A stretch of 61,664 nt of DNA from Pseudomonadota bacterium (GCA_021808545.1 JAKBBM010000003.1:1-61664); one strand, 5' to 3'. Positions 7,466 to 16,938 are shown, numbered from the stretch's first letter. Numbers and translations: made by a program. The notes: generated from the letters alone by a model not told the origin.

Positions 7466-8419
7466 ATGCTGACAGAGCGAAAAATTGCCACGGTTTTTGG
7501 CGGGTCTGGCTTTTTAGGGCGGCATGTTGTGCAGCGCCTGGCCGCGCGCGGCTATGCCGTGCGGGTGGCGGTGCGCGATACCGAAGCCGCCAAATATCTA
7601 CGCCCCATGGGCCGCATTGGCCAGGTTGTGCCGCTTTACGCGCCCATCTCGGATGAGGCGCTGGTGGCCCGTGCCGTGGCGGGCGCCGAGGTGGCGATCA
7701 ATCTGGTGGGAATTTTGGCCGAGCGCCGCGCGGGCGATTTCCTGGCCGTTCATGCGCGCGGGGCGGAGCTTATCGCCCGCCAGGCCGCCGCCGCCGGGGT
7801 GCGGTATCTGGTTCATGTCTCGGCCTTGGGGGCCGATGCGCAAAGCCCAAGCCTGTATGCGCAAAGCAAGGCCAAGGGCGAGGCGATGGTGCGCGCGGCG
7901 TTTCCGCGGGCCACGATTTTGCGGCCCTCGATCGTTTTTGGCGCCGAGGACACGTTCTTCAACCGCTTTGCCAAGCTGGCCACGCAAGTGCCTGTACTGC
8001 CAATTACGGGCGGCGCCACGAAATTTCAGCCCGTGTTCGTGGGCGATGTGGCCGAGGCCGTGCTGGCGGCGTTCAATCCGGCGGCGCAGGGTAAAACCTA
8101 TGAGCTGGGCGGGCCGGAGGTGAAGAGCTTCCGTGAACTGATGCGCGACATGCTGGCGCTGACCGGGCTGACATGCCCGGTTTGGGATATGCCGGCCGGC
8201 CTTGCCACCTTCCTGGCCCTGTTCCTGGAACGCATGCCAGGCAAGATGCTGACGCGTGACCAGGTTGCCCTGTTGAAGCATGATAATGTGGTGGCGTCGG
8301 GCGCCGAGGGGGTCGCCGCGCTAGGGGTGGCACCCAGGCCCATGTCTCTGATTTTACCCGGTTATTTGGCCCGCTACCGTGCGGGCGGCAAAGGGGCTGA
8401 GGCGCTTTTTCTGGAATAG
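7466..8419 (+). CDS. Complex I NDUFA9-like NAD(P)-binding protein
   Basis: An atypical short-chain dehydrogenase/epimerase of the NDUFA9 type, 317 residues. The N-terminal dinucleotide-binding motif (VFGGSGFLGRHVV, ~11-23) is followed by INLVGIL, LVHVSALGAD and a YAQSKAKGE segment in the place of the SDR YxxxK, then ILRPSIVFGAEDTFFNRF and FQPVFVGDVAEAV. These are hallmarks of the NDUFA9 group, thought to bind NADPH and act in complex I biogenesis or quinone-linked redox. It is transcribed away from the tRNA gene. The substrate cannot be read from sequence. Confidence 0.85.
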   Translation: MLTERKIATVFGGSGFLGRHVVQRLAARGYAVRVAVRDTEAAKYLRPMGRIGQVVPLYAPISDEALVARAVAGAEVAINLVGILAERRAGDFLAVHARGAELIARQAAAAGVRYLVHVSALGADAQSPSLYAQSKAKGEAMVRAAFPRATILRPSIVFGAEDTFFNRFAKLATQVPVLPITGGATKFQPVFVGDVAEAVLAAFNPAAQGKTYELGGPEVKSFRELMRDMLALTGLTCPVWDMPAGLATFLALFLERMPGKMLTRDQVALLKHDNVVASGAEGVAALGVAPRPMSLILPGYLARYRAGGKGAEALFLE

Positions 8420-8491
8420 GTCTCAAATCGGACCAAATATTTTGGAGAAGCGGCGGTCAGCGCTGCCATTTTTCAAGCTTTTGGGGTTAGA

Positions 8492-8540
8492 TTGGTCATC
8501 TAAGCTGACCTGTTAATAAAAAAATCCTGGCAATCTGCCA
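8492..8540 (+). promoter_or_regulatory. Promoter with two dyads ahead of gltDB
   Basis: TTGGTC (8492-8497) and TAATAA (8514-8519) are 16 bp apart and may be the gltD promoter. A dyad, GGTCA-N7-TGACC (8494-8510), covers the -35 box and half the spacer, and a second, TGGCA-N3-TGCCA (8528-8540), lies near the expected start of transcription. Both positions suit repressor or activator binding. The regulator is unknown. Confidence 0.45.
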
Positions 8541-8574
8541 AAAACCTGGTTAAAAGCCAATTATCATTAGCTGG

Positions 8575-8607
8575 GCGGCGCGGGTTTTCTTGCGCCGCTC
8601 CATTTTT
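8575..8607 (+). terminator. Hairpin plus T-run in the gltD leader (possible attenuator)
   Basis: GCGGCGC (8575-8581) pairs with GCGCCGC (8592-8598) around a 10-nt loop and is followed by TCCATTTTT. It lies 19 nt before the gltD ATG and downstream of the candidate promoter. If it forms, it would terminate in the leader, so it may be an attenuator rather than the end of the upstream gene. Confidence 0.5.
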
Positions 8608-8626
8608 GTATCGACGAGGCGGACAC

Positions 8627-10060
8627 ATGACCGAGCGCATGCTGAAATTCATCTCCCTGCCACAGCAGACGCCGCAAAAGCGCGCCGCATCCGAGCGCCG
8701 CGCGGATTTTGATGAAATCTACCGGGAGTTCGAGCCGGCGGCGGCGCGCGCGCAAGCCAGCCGCTGCAGCCAGTGCGGGATTCCCTTCTGCTCGATCCAT
8801 TGCCCGCTTTCCAATAACATCCCCGATTGGTTGCAGCTGACCGCCGAGGGCCGGCTTGAGGAGGCGTATGAGCTTTCCTCCGCAACCAACACATTTCCCG
8901 AGATTTGTGGCCGCATCTGCCCGCAGGATCGGCTGTGCGAGGGCAATTGCGTCATCGAGAAGGGGTTCGAATCGGTCACGATCGGCGCGGTTGAGCGCTA
9001 CATTACCGACACGGCCTTTGAACAAGGCTGGGTCCAGCCCATCCGCCCAGCGGCAGAGCGGCGTGAGAGTGTGGGCATTATCGGCTCCGGCCCGGCGGGC
9101 CTGGCCGCGGCCGAGCGGCTGCGCGCGCGAGGCTACCGGGTCACCGTGTATGACCGGCATGACCGTGTCGGCGGGCTGCTGATCTACGGCATTCCCGGCT
9201 TCAAGCTGGAGAAAGAGATTGTGCTGCGCCGCTGGAAATGGCTGGAGGAAGGCGGGGTTGAGTTCGTGCTCAATGCCGATATTGGCGGCAAGATTTCGTT
9301 TTCCGACCTGCGCGGCCGGCATGATGCGATCTTGATTGCGACTGGTGTGTATAAGCCGCGCGAAATTGGCGGGCCTGGTGCTGGCCTGCCTGGAATCATG
9401 CCGGCGCTGGATTATCTGATCGCCTCCAACCGTCACGGTTTGGGCGATCAGGTGCCGGCCTTCGAGTCGGGCCTGCTGAACGCGGCGGGCAAGGATGTGG
9501 TTGTGGTGGGCGGCGGCGACACGGCGATGGATTGCGTGCGCACCGCCATCCGCCAGAATGCCAAATCCGTGACCTGCCTTTACCGGCGCGACCGGCAGAA
9601 TATGCCTGGCTCCCTGCGTGAGGTGAGCAATGCCGAGGATGAGGGCGTGAACTTCACCTGGCTTGCCGCGCCTGAGGCCTTTTTGGGTGATACGCACGTA
9701 ACCGGTGTGCGCGCGGTGCGCATGCATCTGGGCCTGCCCGATGCCTCGGGCCGCCAGTCGGTGGACCCGATCGAGGGCTCATCCTTCACCGTCCGCGCTG
9801 ATTTGGTGATCAAGGCGCTCGGCTTCGACCCCGAGGATCTGCCCGGCGCCTTTGGCGAGCCTGAGCTGAAGCTGACTAATTGGGGCACGCTCAAGGTGCG
9901 TCCTGGCACGTTCGAGACCAGCCTGCCCGGCGTGTTCGCCGCGGGCGATATTGTACGCGGCGCCTCGCTGGTGGTGTGGGCGATTCGCGACGGGCGCGAT
10001 GCCGCCGCCGCCATCGATAAGCAACTTTCGGCCGAATCTCAGGCCCTCGCCGCGGAGTAA
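8627..10060 (+). CDS. gltD: Glutamate synthase (NADPH) small subunit
   Basis: GltD passes electrons from NADPH through FAD and 4Fe-4S clusters to the FMN of GltB for making glutamate from glutamine and 2-oxoglutarate. The 477 residues have N-terminal cluster cysteines (CSQCGIPFCSIHC and EICGRICPQDRLCEGNC), a FAD site (GIIGSGPAGLAAAERL) and an NADPH site (VVVVGGGDTAMDC), ending in GVFAAGDIVRGASLVVWAI. I chose ATG 8627 (MTERMLKFI), preceded by GAGGCGG; a TTG at 8606 would add seven residues and overlap the leader hairpin. Its TAA overlaps the gltB ATG by one base. Confidence 0.96.
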   Translation: MTERMLKFISLPQQTPQKRAASERRADFDEIYREFEPAAARAQASRCSQCGIPFCSIHCPLSNNIPDWLQLTAEGRLEEAYELSSATNTFPEICGRICPQDRLCEGNCVIEKGFESVTIGAVERYITDTAFEQGWVQPIRPAAERRESVGIIGSGPAGLAAAERLRARGYRVTVYDRHDRVGGLLIYGIPGFKLEKEIVLRRWKWLEEGGVEFVLNADIGGKISFSDLRGRHDAILIATGVYKPREIGGPGAGLPGIMPALDYLIASNRHGLGDQVPAFESGLLNAAGKDVVVVGGGDTAMDCVRTAIRQNAKSVTCLYRRDRQNMPGSLREVSNAEDEGVNFTWLAAPEAFLGDTHVTGVRAVRMHLGLPDASGRQSVDPIEGSSFTVRADLVIKALGFDPEDLPGAFGEPELKLTNWGTLKVRPGTFETSLPGVFAAGDIVRGASLVVWAIRDGRDAAAAIDKQLSAESQALAAE

Positions 10061-13000
10061 TGACCATGACCCACGAAACCGCCCCCGAATTTCTCGCCGC
10101 CTGGGAGAAGAACCGGGAGATTTTGCGCGAGACCTATACCCCCGCGATGGAGCATGATGCCTGCGGCGTCGGGCTGGTCGCTGCCCTTGATGGCAAGCCC
10201 CGGCGCGAGATCGTGCAGGCCGGCATCGACGCGCTGAAGGCCGTCTGGCACCGCGGCGCCGTGGATGCCGACGGCAAGACCGGCGACGGCGCTGGTATTC
10301 ATATCGAAATCCCGCAGGATTTCTTCGCCGCCGAGGTGCATCGCGGCGGTGACCGCCTGCGCGAGGGGCGGATCGCGGTTGGCATGGTGTTTTTGCCCAA
10401 GACCGATCTGGCCGCACAGGAGCGCTGCCGCCAGATCGTGGAGACCGAGATCCTGAATTTCGGCTACCGTATCTATGGCTGGCGCCAAGTGCCAATCAAC
10501 GTGGAGTGCATCGGCGAGAAGGCCAACGCCACCCGGCCCGAGATCGAGCAGATCATGCTGTGGAACGCCCGCGGCATCCCCGATGACGAGTTCGAGCGCG
10601 AACTCTACATCATCCGCCGCAAGATCGAGAAGGCCGCCCTCGAGGCGCAAATCTCAGAGCTGTATCTGTGCTCGCTCTCCTGTAGCTCCATTGTCTATAA
10701 GGGCATGTTCCTGGCCGAGAGCCTGACCGAATTCTACCCCGATCTGCTGGATGCGCGCTTCGTCTCGCGCTTTGCCATCTATCACCAGCGCTACTCCACC
10801 AACACCTTCCCCACCTGGAAGCTGGCGCAGCCCTTCCGCATGCTGGCGCATAATGGCGAGATCAACACGGTCGCGGGCAACATCAATTGGATGCAGAGCC
10901 ACGAGACGCGCCTTGCCGCCGCCGGGCTGGATGAGTTCCTGGATTATGTGAAGCCTGTTGTGCAGGCGCAGGGCTCCGATACGGCGGCGCTGGATAATGT
11001 GTTCGAGCTGCTGGTGCATGCCGGGCGCGACGCGCCCATGGCCAAGTCGCTAATGATCCCGCCCTCCATCGGCAATGACGCAACCATGCCCAAGGCGCAT
11101 CGCGATCTGTTTACCTATTGCAATGCCGTGATGGAACCCTGGGACGGCCCGGCCGCCGTGGCCGCGACCGATGGCCGCTTTGTCATTGCCGGGCTGGACC
11201 GTAACGGGCTGCGCCCGCTGCGTTACTCCATCACGCGCTCGAACATGCTCATTGTTGGTTCCGAGACCGGCATGGTGAAGCTGGAAGATGAGGATATTAT
11301 CGAGAAGGGCGCGGTTGGCCCCGGCCAGACCATCGCCGTCGATCTCGATAATGCCAAATTCTATCACGATCTGGAGCTGAAGGACGTGCTGGCCGCGCGC
11401 CAGGATTTTGGCGCTTGGGTCAAGCGCATCACCGTGATCGACCATATCGTGAAAACCGACGCGCCCGAGCCCGTGCGCTTTGACGCGGACGCGCTGCGCC
11501 GCCGGCAGCTCGCCGTTGGCTTCACGCTTGAGGATATGGAGCTAATCCTGCACCCGATGGTGGAAAATGCGCAGGAAGCCACCGGCTCGATGGGCGATGA
11601 CACACCGCTGGCCGTGCTCTCCTCCAAATATCGTGGCCTGCACCATTATTTCCGGCAGAGCTTCAGTCAGGTCACCAACCCGGCCATCGACAGTTTGCGC
11701 GAAACCCGGGTGATGTCGCTGAAAACGCGCCTGGGGAATCTCGGCAATGTGCTGGACGAAGACGCCGCCCAATGCGATCTGCTGCAGCTCGACAGCCCGG
11801 TTCTCTCCAACGCCGAATTCGAGGCGATGCGTCGCACCATGGGCGATTCCGCCTGTGTGGTGGATTGCACCTTCAAGGTCGCGAATGGGGAAGGCGGTTT
11901 GCGCCGCGCGATTGAGCGGATCCGCCGCGAGGCCGAGGAAGGTGTGCGCGCGGGCTGCACCCATGTCATCCTCACCGATGAGGCGTTAAGCCCCGAGCGC
12001 GCCCCCATCCCCATGATTCTCGCCACTGGGGCTGTGCATACGCATCTGGTGCGCCAATCCTTGCGCACCTTCACCAGCCTGAATGTGCGCTCGTCCGAAT
12101 GTCTGGATGTGCATTATTTCGCGGTGCTGGTGGGTGTGGGCGCGACCACGGTGAATGCCTATCTGGCGCAGGAATGCATCGCCGATAGGCATGCGCGCGG
12201 GCTGTTTGGCAAACTCAGCCTGAAGGAATGCGTTGGCCGCTACAAGAAGGCGGTGGATAAGGGCCTGCTGAAGGTTATGTCCAAGCTTGGCATTTCGGTC
12301 ATCTCCTCCTATCGCGGCGGCTATAATTTTGAGGCGATTGGCCTGTCGCGCGCGCTGGTGGGCGAATTCTTCCCCGGCATGCCTTCGCGTATCTCGGGCA
12401 TCGGCCTGCCCGGCATCGCGCATAAGGTGCTGGAGCTGCATAAATCGGCCTGGAGCGGCAATATCGTGCCGCTGGATATTGGCGGGCAGTACCGGCTGCG
12501 CCGCACCGGCGAGACGCATGCCTTCGACAATAACGCCATCCACATGCTGCAAACGGCGGTGGGCTCCAACTCTTACCGTTTGTATAAGCGTTATGCCGAG
12601 ACGGTGCGCCTGCAAAAGCCGGTGGCGCTGCGCGACCTGCTGGACTTCCGCACTGACGGGCTGACCCCGATCTCGGCGGACGAGGTTGAGAGCATCACCG
12701 AAATCCGCAAGCGGCTGCTGGCGCCTGGCATCTCGCTTGGCGCGCTCAGCCCCGAGGCGCACGAGACTCTCTCCATCGCCATGAACCGGATTGGCGCGCG
12801 CTCCGATTCCGGCGAGGGTGGTGAGGACCCTGCACGCTCCGAGCCGCGCCCGAATGGCGATAACGCCTCCTCCGCCATCAAGCAGATCGCCTCTGGCCGG
12901 TTTGGTGTGACGGCTGAATATCTGAATGATTGCAAGGAGATCGAGATCAAGGTCGCGCAGGGGGCCAAGCCCGGCGAGGGCGGGCAGCTGCCCGGCTTTA

Positions 13001-14598
13001 AGGTCACCGAGCTGATCGCCCGGCTGCGTCATTCCACGCCGGGGGTGACACTGATCTCCCCGCCGCCGCACCACGATATCTACTCCATCGAGGATCTGGC
13101 GCAGCTTATCTACGACTTAAAGCAGATCAATCCGCGCGCCACCGTGTGTGTGAAGCTGGTCTCGCGTTCGGGCATCGGCACCATTGCCGCTGGTGTAGCC
13201 AAGGCCAAGGCGGATGCGATTTTGGTGTCCGGACATGTGGGCGGCACCGGCGCCTCGCCGCAATCCTCGGTCAAATATGCCGGCATGCCGTGGGAGATGG
13301 GGTTGTCGGAAACGCATCAGGTGCTGATGCTGAACCGGCTGCGCCACCAGGTGGTGCTGCGCACCGATGGCGGCATCAAGACCGGGCGCGATGTTGTCAT
13401 CGCTGCCATGCTGGGGGCCGAGGAGTTCGGCATCGGCACGGCCTCGCTCGTTGCCATGGGCTGCATCATGGTTCGGCAATGCCATTCCAACACCTGCCCT
13501 GTGGGCGTGTGCACGCAGGATGAAAATCTGCGCGCCAAATTCGAGGGCTCGCCGGAGAAGGTGATCAATCTGTTCTCCTTCATCGCCGAGGAAGTGCGCG
13601 AGATTTTGGCAGAGCTTGGCTTCCGCAGCCTGAAAGAGGTGATCGGCCGGACCGATTTGCTGCATCAGGTCTCGCGCGGGGCGGACTATCTGGATGATCT
13701 CGACCTCAACCCGCTGCTCGCCCAGGCCGACCCCGGCCCGCATGCACGCCATTGCACGCGCGTGGGGCGCAACGAGGTGCCCGAGACGCTGGATGCGCAG
13801 ATGATCGAGGATGCCCAGCCCTTCTTCACCTCGGGCGAGAAGATGCAGTTGCAATATAACATCCGTAACACGCACCGGGCTATCGGTACCAAATTCAGCT
13901 CGCAGATCGTGGCCAAATACCGCAAGACGAAGCTGCAGCCCGACCATGTGTCGGTGCGGCTGCGCGGCTCGGCGGGGCAGTCGCTCGGCGCCTTTGGGGT
14001 GAAGGGGCTGAAGCTCGAAGTCTTTGGCGATGCCAATGACTATGTGGGCAAGGGCCTGTCTGGCGCCACCATTGTGGTGCGGCCGGGCCCGTCCTCCAAG
14101 CTCAACAGCAATGAGAACACCATTATCGGCAACACCGTGCTTTATGGCGCGACCTCAGGCGCGTTGTTTGCCGCCGGGCTTGCGGGTGAACGTTTTGCCG
14201 TGCGCAATTCCGGCGCCTGCGCCGTGGTGGAGGGGGCTGGCTCCAACGCCTGCGAGTACATGACCGGCGGCACCGTGGTGGTGCTGGGCGAGGTTGGCGA
14301 TAATTTCGGCGCTGGCTTCACCGGGGGCATGGCCTTCATCTACGACAAGGCGGGCACGTTCGAATTGCGGGTGAATCCGGACACGGTGCATTGGCAGCGG
14401 CTGGCCTCGTCCCATTGGGAGGCCCAGCTGCGCGCGCTGGTGGAACGCCACGTGGCGGAGACGGAAAGCCGCTTCGCCGCCACGCTGCTGAATGACTGGG
14501 ACCGCGAGTTCAAGCATTTCTGGCAGGTGGTGCCACGGGAGTTTGTTAAGTACCTGCCCGTGAAGCTGGATGAGGAACGGGCGGCCGAGAGCGCCTGA
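10060..14598 (+). CDS. gltB: Glutamate synthase large subunit
   Basis: The large subunit of NADPH-GOGAT, 1512 residues. The class II glutamine amidotransferase domain begins at Cys35 (HDACGVGLV), which becomes the N-terminal nucleophile after removal of a 34-residue propeptide. A central domain, the FMN-binding synthase domain (GHVGGTGASPQSS), the 3Fe-4S cysteines (CIMVRQCHSNTCPVGVC, ~1136-1151) and the C-terminal GXGXG beta-helix (GSAGQSLGAFGVKG) follow in the normal order and length. It is translated directly after gltD (TAATG junction); an in-frame ATG at 10066 is an alternative start. With GlnE and RpoN it makes up the nitrogen-assimilation theme of the window. Confidence 0.98.
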   Translation: MTMTHETAPEFLAAWEKNREILRETYTPAMEHDACGVGLVAALDGKPRREIVQAGIDALKAVWHRGAVDADGKTGDGAGIHIEIPQDFFAAEVHRGGDRLREGRIAVGMVFLPKTDLAAQERCRQIVETEILNFGYRIYGWRQVPINVECIGEKANATRPEIEQIMLWNARGIPDDEFERELYIIRRKIEKAALEAQISELYLCSLSCSSIVYKGMFLAESLTEFYPDLLDARFVSRFAIYHQRYSTNTFPTWKLAQPFRMLAHNGEINTVAGNINWMQSHETRLAAAGLDEFLDYVKPVVQAQGSDTAALDNVFELLVHAGRDAPMAKSLMIPPSIGNDATMPKAHRDLFTYCNAVMEPWDGPAAVAATDGRFVIAGLDRNGLRPLRYSITRSNMLIVGSETGMVKLEDEDIIEKGAVGPGQTIAVDLDNAKFYHDLELKDVLAARQDFGAWVKRITVIDHIVKTDAPEPVRFDADALRRRQLAVGFTLEDMELILHPMVENAQEATGSMGDDTPLAVLSSKYRGLHHYFRQSFSQVTNPAIDSLRETRVMSLKTRLGNLGNVLDEDAAQCDLLQLDSPVLSNAEFEAMRRTMGDSACVVDCTFKVANGEGGLRRAIERIRREAEEGVRAGCTHVILTDEALSPERAPIPMILATGAVHTHLVRQSLRTFTSLNVRSSECLDVHYFAVLVGVGATTVNAYLAQECIADRHARGLFGKLSLKECVGRYKKAVDKGLLKVMSKLGISVISSYRGGYNFEAIGLSRALVGEFFPGMPSRISGIGLPGIAHKVLELHKSAWSGNIVPLDIGGQYRLRRTGETHAFDNNAIHMLQTAVGSNSYRLYKRYAETVRLQKPVALRDLLDFRTDGLTPISADEVESITEIRKRLLAPGISLGALSPEAHETLSIAMNRIGARSDSGEGGEDPARSEPRPNGDNASSAIKQIASGRFGVTAEYLNDCKEIEIKVAQGAKPGEGGQLPGFKVTELIARLRHSTPGVTLISPPPHHDIYSIEDLAQLIYDLKQINPRATVCVKLVSRSGIGTIAAGVAKAKADAILVSGHVGGTGASPQSSVKYAGMPWEMGLSETHQVLMLNRLRHQVVLRTDGGIKTGRDVVIAAMLGAEEFGIGTASLVAMGCIMVRQCHSNTCPVGVCTQDENLRAKFEGSPEKVINLFSFIAEEVREILAELGFRSLKEVIGRTDLLHQVSRGADYLDDLDLNPLLAQADPGPHARHCTRVGRNEVPETLDAQMIEDAQPFFTSGEKMQLQYNIRNTHRAIGTKFSSQIVAKYRKTKLQPDHVSVRLRGSAGQSLGAFGVKGLKLEVFGDANDYVGKGLSGATIVVRPGPSSKLNSNENTIIGNTVLYGATSGALFAAGLAGERFAVRNSGACAVVEGAGSNACEYMTGGTVVVLGEVGDNFGAGFTGGMAFIYDKAGTFELRVNPDTVHWQRLASSHWEAQLRALVERHVAETESRFAATLLNDWDREFKHFWQVVPREFVKYLPVKLDEERAAESA

Positions 14599-14604
14599 GG
14601 CACG

Positions 14605-14641
14605 CCGCCAACGCCGGATTTGTACTGTCCGGCGTTGGTGG
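14605..14641 (+). terminator. Strong hairpin after gltB
   Basis: A 14-bp stem with one G-U pair (14605-14618 with 14628-14641, 9-nt loop) starts 7 nt after the gltB stop. There is no T-run, so it may terminate inefficiently or protect the 3' end of the gltDB message. It ends only 15 nt before the next ATG. Confidence 0.6.
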
Positions 14642-14656
14642 CATAAGCTTTGCACC

Positions 14657-15325
14657 ATGCGAGTCCTGTATCATCTCCCCCTATCTCCTTATGCGCGCAA
14701 AGTGCGGATGGTGCTGGCGGAAAAGCGCCTGCCGTTTGAGTTGCGTGTTGAAAAAGTATGGGAGCGCCAGCCCGACTATCTGGAGCTGAACCCAGCCAGC
14801 ACCGTGCCGACATTGGTTGAGGATAATGGCCTCGTCATTCCCGATTCGCGTGTGATCTGCGAATATCTGGAAGAAGCTTACCCGGATACTGGTTTGCTCA
14901 GCCGCGCCATGCCCGAACGGGTGGAAACGCGACGGCTGGTATCCTGGTTCGACGAGAAATTCTTCCAGGAGGTGGCGCGCAATCTGCTGTGGGAAAAAAC
15001 CATGAAGCAGGCGCTGAAGCTTGGCGCGCCAGATGCCAACGCTCTGCGAGCGGGTTATGCCAATTTAAAGCAACATCTGCTCTATATTGGCTGGCTGGCC
15101 GAGAATCGGCGCTGGCTGGCGGGTGCCAATCTCTCCATCGCGGATTTCGCTGCTGCCGCGCATCTCTCCAGCCTGGATTTCCTAGGCGATGTGGATTGGT
15201 CCGTTTCTGCACCGGCCAAGGAATGGTATGCGCGGATCAAATCCCGCCCCGCCTTTCGCGCCGTGCTGGCCGATAGGGTGAACGGCATGACCCCGCCGCC
15301 GCATTACGCGGATCTCGATTTCTGA
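14657..15325 (+). CDS. Glutathione S-transferase family protein
   Basis: A 222-residue GST. The N-terminal thioredoxin fold begins MRVLYHLPLSPYARKVRM, where SPYARK occupies the active-site position. PASTVPTLVEDNG supplies the cis-Pro and DSRVICEYLEEAYPD the Ser that binds the gamma-glutamyl moiety. An all-helical C-terminal domain follows (LSIADFAAAAHLSSLDFLGD). The ATG at 14657 gives the normal GST start; an earlier ATG at 14570 lies inside gltB. Likely a detoxification or disulfide-handling enzyme; the substrate is not evident. Confidence 0.9.
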   Translation: MRVLYHLPLSPYARKVRMVLAEKRLPFELRVEKVWERQPDYLELNPASTVPTLVEDNGLVIPDSRVICEYLEEAYPDTGLLSRAMPERVETRRLVSWFDEKFFQEVARNLLWEKTMKQALKLGAPDANALRAGYANLKQHLLYIGWLAENRRWLAGANLSIADFAAAAHLSSLDFLGDVDWSVSAPAKEWYARIKSRPAFRAVLADRVNGMTPPPHYADLDF

Positions 15326-15384
15326 TCCGCTACGGGTAACGCGCGCGGCTTGACGAAACATGCAGCCGCCCGATGATGCGGCCC

Positions 15385-16221
15385 ATGAAACTTCTTATTT
15401 TCGGGCTGGGCTATGCCGGCCGCGCCATCGCCAAGGCCGCGCACGCGCAAGGCTATGAGGTTCTGGCCACAAGCCGGGGCAACACCACGCCGCAGCCGGG
15501 TGTTACACTCATCCCCTTTACTGGCGCGCATCAGGCCATTGCCGCCGCCACCCATATTATCGCCACCGCGGCGCCGGATGAGGCGGGCGATCCGGTTTTG
15601 GCCCTATATACGGGGGCGATTCGCACGGCGCCGAATTTGGCATGGATGGGGTATTTATCCACCACCGGCGTGTATGGCGATGCGCAAGGCGGCTGGGTGG
15701 ATGAGACAACCCCACCCAATCCCGGGTCCGCGCGCACCCGCCGGCGTGTGCGGGCCGAGGCGGATTGGGCTTCCTTGGCCCGGCCTTTGGCCATTTTCCG
15801 TCTTGCCGGCATTTATGGGCCGGGCCGCTCGATGCTGGATGATCTGCGCGCGGGACAAGGACGGCATGTGGTCAAACCCGGCCATATGTTTGGGCGTATC
15901 CATCGCGACGACATCGCCCAAGCCGTTCTCACCGCCATGGGCCAAGGCGTTACGGGTATTTTTAATGGCGCCGATGATGAGCCAGCGGCCCCATCGGATG
16001 TGGTGCAAGAGGCGGCACGGCTGCTGGGGATCGCCGCCCCGCCGCCTGTCGCCTTTGCGGAGGCGGTGCAGCTTATGTCTCCCATGGCGCGCAGTTTCTG
16101 GGCCGAGAATCGCAAGGTTTCATCTAAAAAAACCAAGGAAAGGTTGGGTATTTCCTGGAAACACCCAACCTTCCGCGAGGGGTTACGCGCCATTCTGGCC
16201 GAGCAGGGCGATGAGGGTTGA
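15385..16221 (+). CDS. YeeZ-like NAD(P)-dependent epimerase/reductase
   Basis: A 278-residue Rossmann-fold protein starting MKLLIFGLGYAGRAIAKAA. It continues with a TAAPDEAGDPVL segment, MGYLSTTGVYGD, ETTPPNPGSARTRRRVRAE, FRLAGIYGPGRS and a late FGRIHRDDIAQAV, the pattern of YeeZ-type SDR-like proteins. A Lys in the YxxxK position is not obvious, so catalysis is uncertain. An ATG four codons earlier (15373) is possible. The 3' end overlaps the convergent hydrolase gene by 39 nt. Confidence 0.8.
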   Translation: MKLLIFGLGYAGRAIAKAAHAQGYEVLATSRGNTTPQPGVTLIPFTGAHQAIAAATHIIATAAPDEAGDPVLALYTGAIRTAPNLAWMGYLSTTGVYGDAQGGWVDETTPPNPGSARTRRRVRAEADWASLARPLAIFRLAGIYGPGRSMLDDLRAGQGRHVVKPGHMFGRIHRDDIAQAVLTAMGQGVTGIFNGADDEPAAPSDVVQEAARLLGIAAPPPVAFAEAVQLMSPMARSFWAENRKVSSKKTKERLGISWKHPTFREGLRAILAEQGDEG

Positions 16222-16938
16222 TTCCAAAAGGCGCAGATCCTCAGGGCGCGAGAGCCGGTGGTCGCCATCCTTCACATAGGTCAGGCGCACGGCCGAGCTG
16301 GCGAGTTTCTCAACCAAGGTCAGGCTCATTTTCCAGGGCACATCGGCATCGTTCATGCCGTGCAGAATATGAACGGGGCAGGTTATGGGGATCTCGTCAT
16401 CCAGCAGTAAATGCGCCTTGCCGTCATCGAGCAGAACGCGGCTAAGGGCCTGCGGTTCGCCATAATCGGAGGGTTGGTGGATCACCCCGTTTTGCGCCAG
16501 GGCGTCTAGTTGCGCGGCCGTAAGCTGCGGGCGGATCAGCCGCTCGGTAAAATCCGGTGCGGGGGCAATCAGCAGCAGCCCCTTCACCCGCACGCCCAGG
16601 GTGCGTGCCAGCAAAAGCGCGAGCCAGCCACCCATCGAGGAGCCAACGAGCAAAATATCCTGATCCGGCACAATTTCGCCAATCATATGGGCCGCATCCG
16701 CCATCCAGCTGCCGATCGTGCCTTCGGTAAAGCGCCCGCCCGATTGCCCATGTCCGGCATAATCAAAGCGCAGCATGGCGCGTTCGGTGCTTCGGCAAAG
16801 CTCTTCCAGCGCCAGCGCCTTGGTGCCTTGCATGTCCGAACCATAGCCCGGGCAAAACACCACTACCGGCCCCTGGCCGGGCAGATATTCATAGGCAAGC
16901 GGCACGTTTGGCACGCGGTAAACATTTGGCATCGGCAA
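16183..16938 (-). CDS. Alpha/beta hydrolase (ABHD10-like)
   Basis: A 251-residue serine hydrolase. The oxyanion region (VVVFCPGYGSDMQGTKA) and RFDYAGHGQSGGRF precede the nucleophile elbow GSSMGG (residues 99-104, Ser101). An Asp in GMNDADVPW and a His in DGDHRLSR near the C-terminus complete the triad. The motif set resembles ABHD10/palmitoyl-thioesterase-like hydrolases common in alphaproteobacteria. The substrate is unknown. It is convergent with, and overlaps, the YeeZ-like gene. Confidence 0.88.
   Translation of the reverse strand: MPMPNVYRVPNVPLAYEYLPGQGPVVVFCPGYGSDMQGTKALALEELCRSTERAMLRFDYAGHGQSGGRFTEGTIGSWMADAAHMIGEIVPDQDILLVGSSMGGWLALLLARTLGVRVKGLLLIAPAPDFTERLIRPQLTAAQLDALAQNGVIHQPSDYGEPQALSRVLLDDGKAHLLLDDEIPITCPVHILHGMNDADVPWKMSLTLVEKLASSAVRLTYVKDGDHRLSRPEDLRLLESTLIALLGQNGA

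Noticed and set aside
8528-8540. Sigma-54 promoter for gltDB
   Set aside because: TGGCA is present but GG and GC are 6 bp apart instead of 10; it reads better as a palindrome.
8567-9727. 386-residue frame opposite gltD
   Set aside because: Gln/His/Arg/Ala-rich shadow frame on the antisense strand of a well-conserved gene; no domain and no ribosome-binding site.
11986-13074. 362-residue frame opposite gltB
   Set aside because: Antisense shadow typical of high-GC codon bias; composition unlike a real protein.
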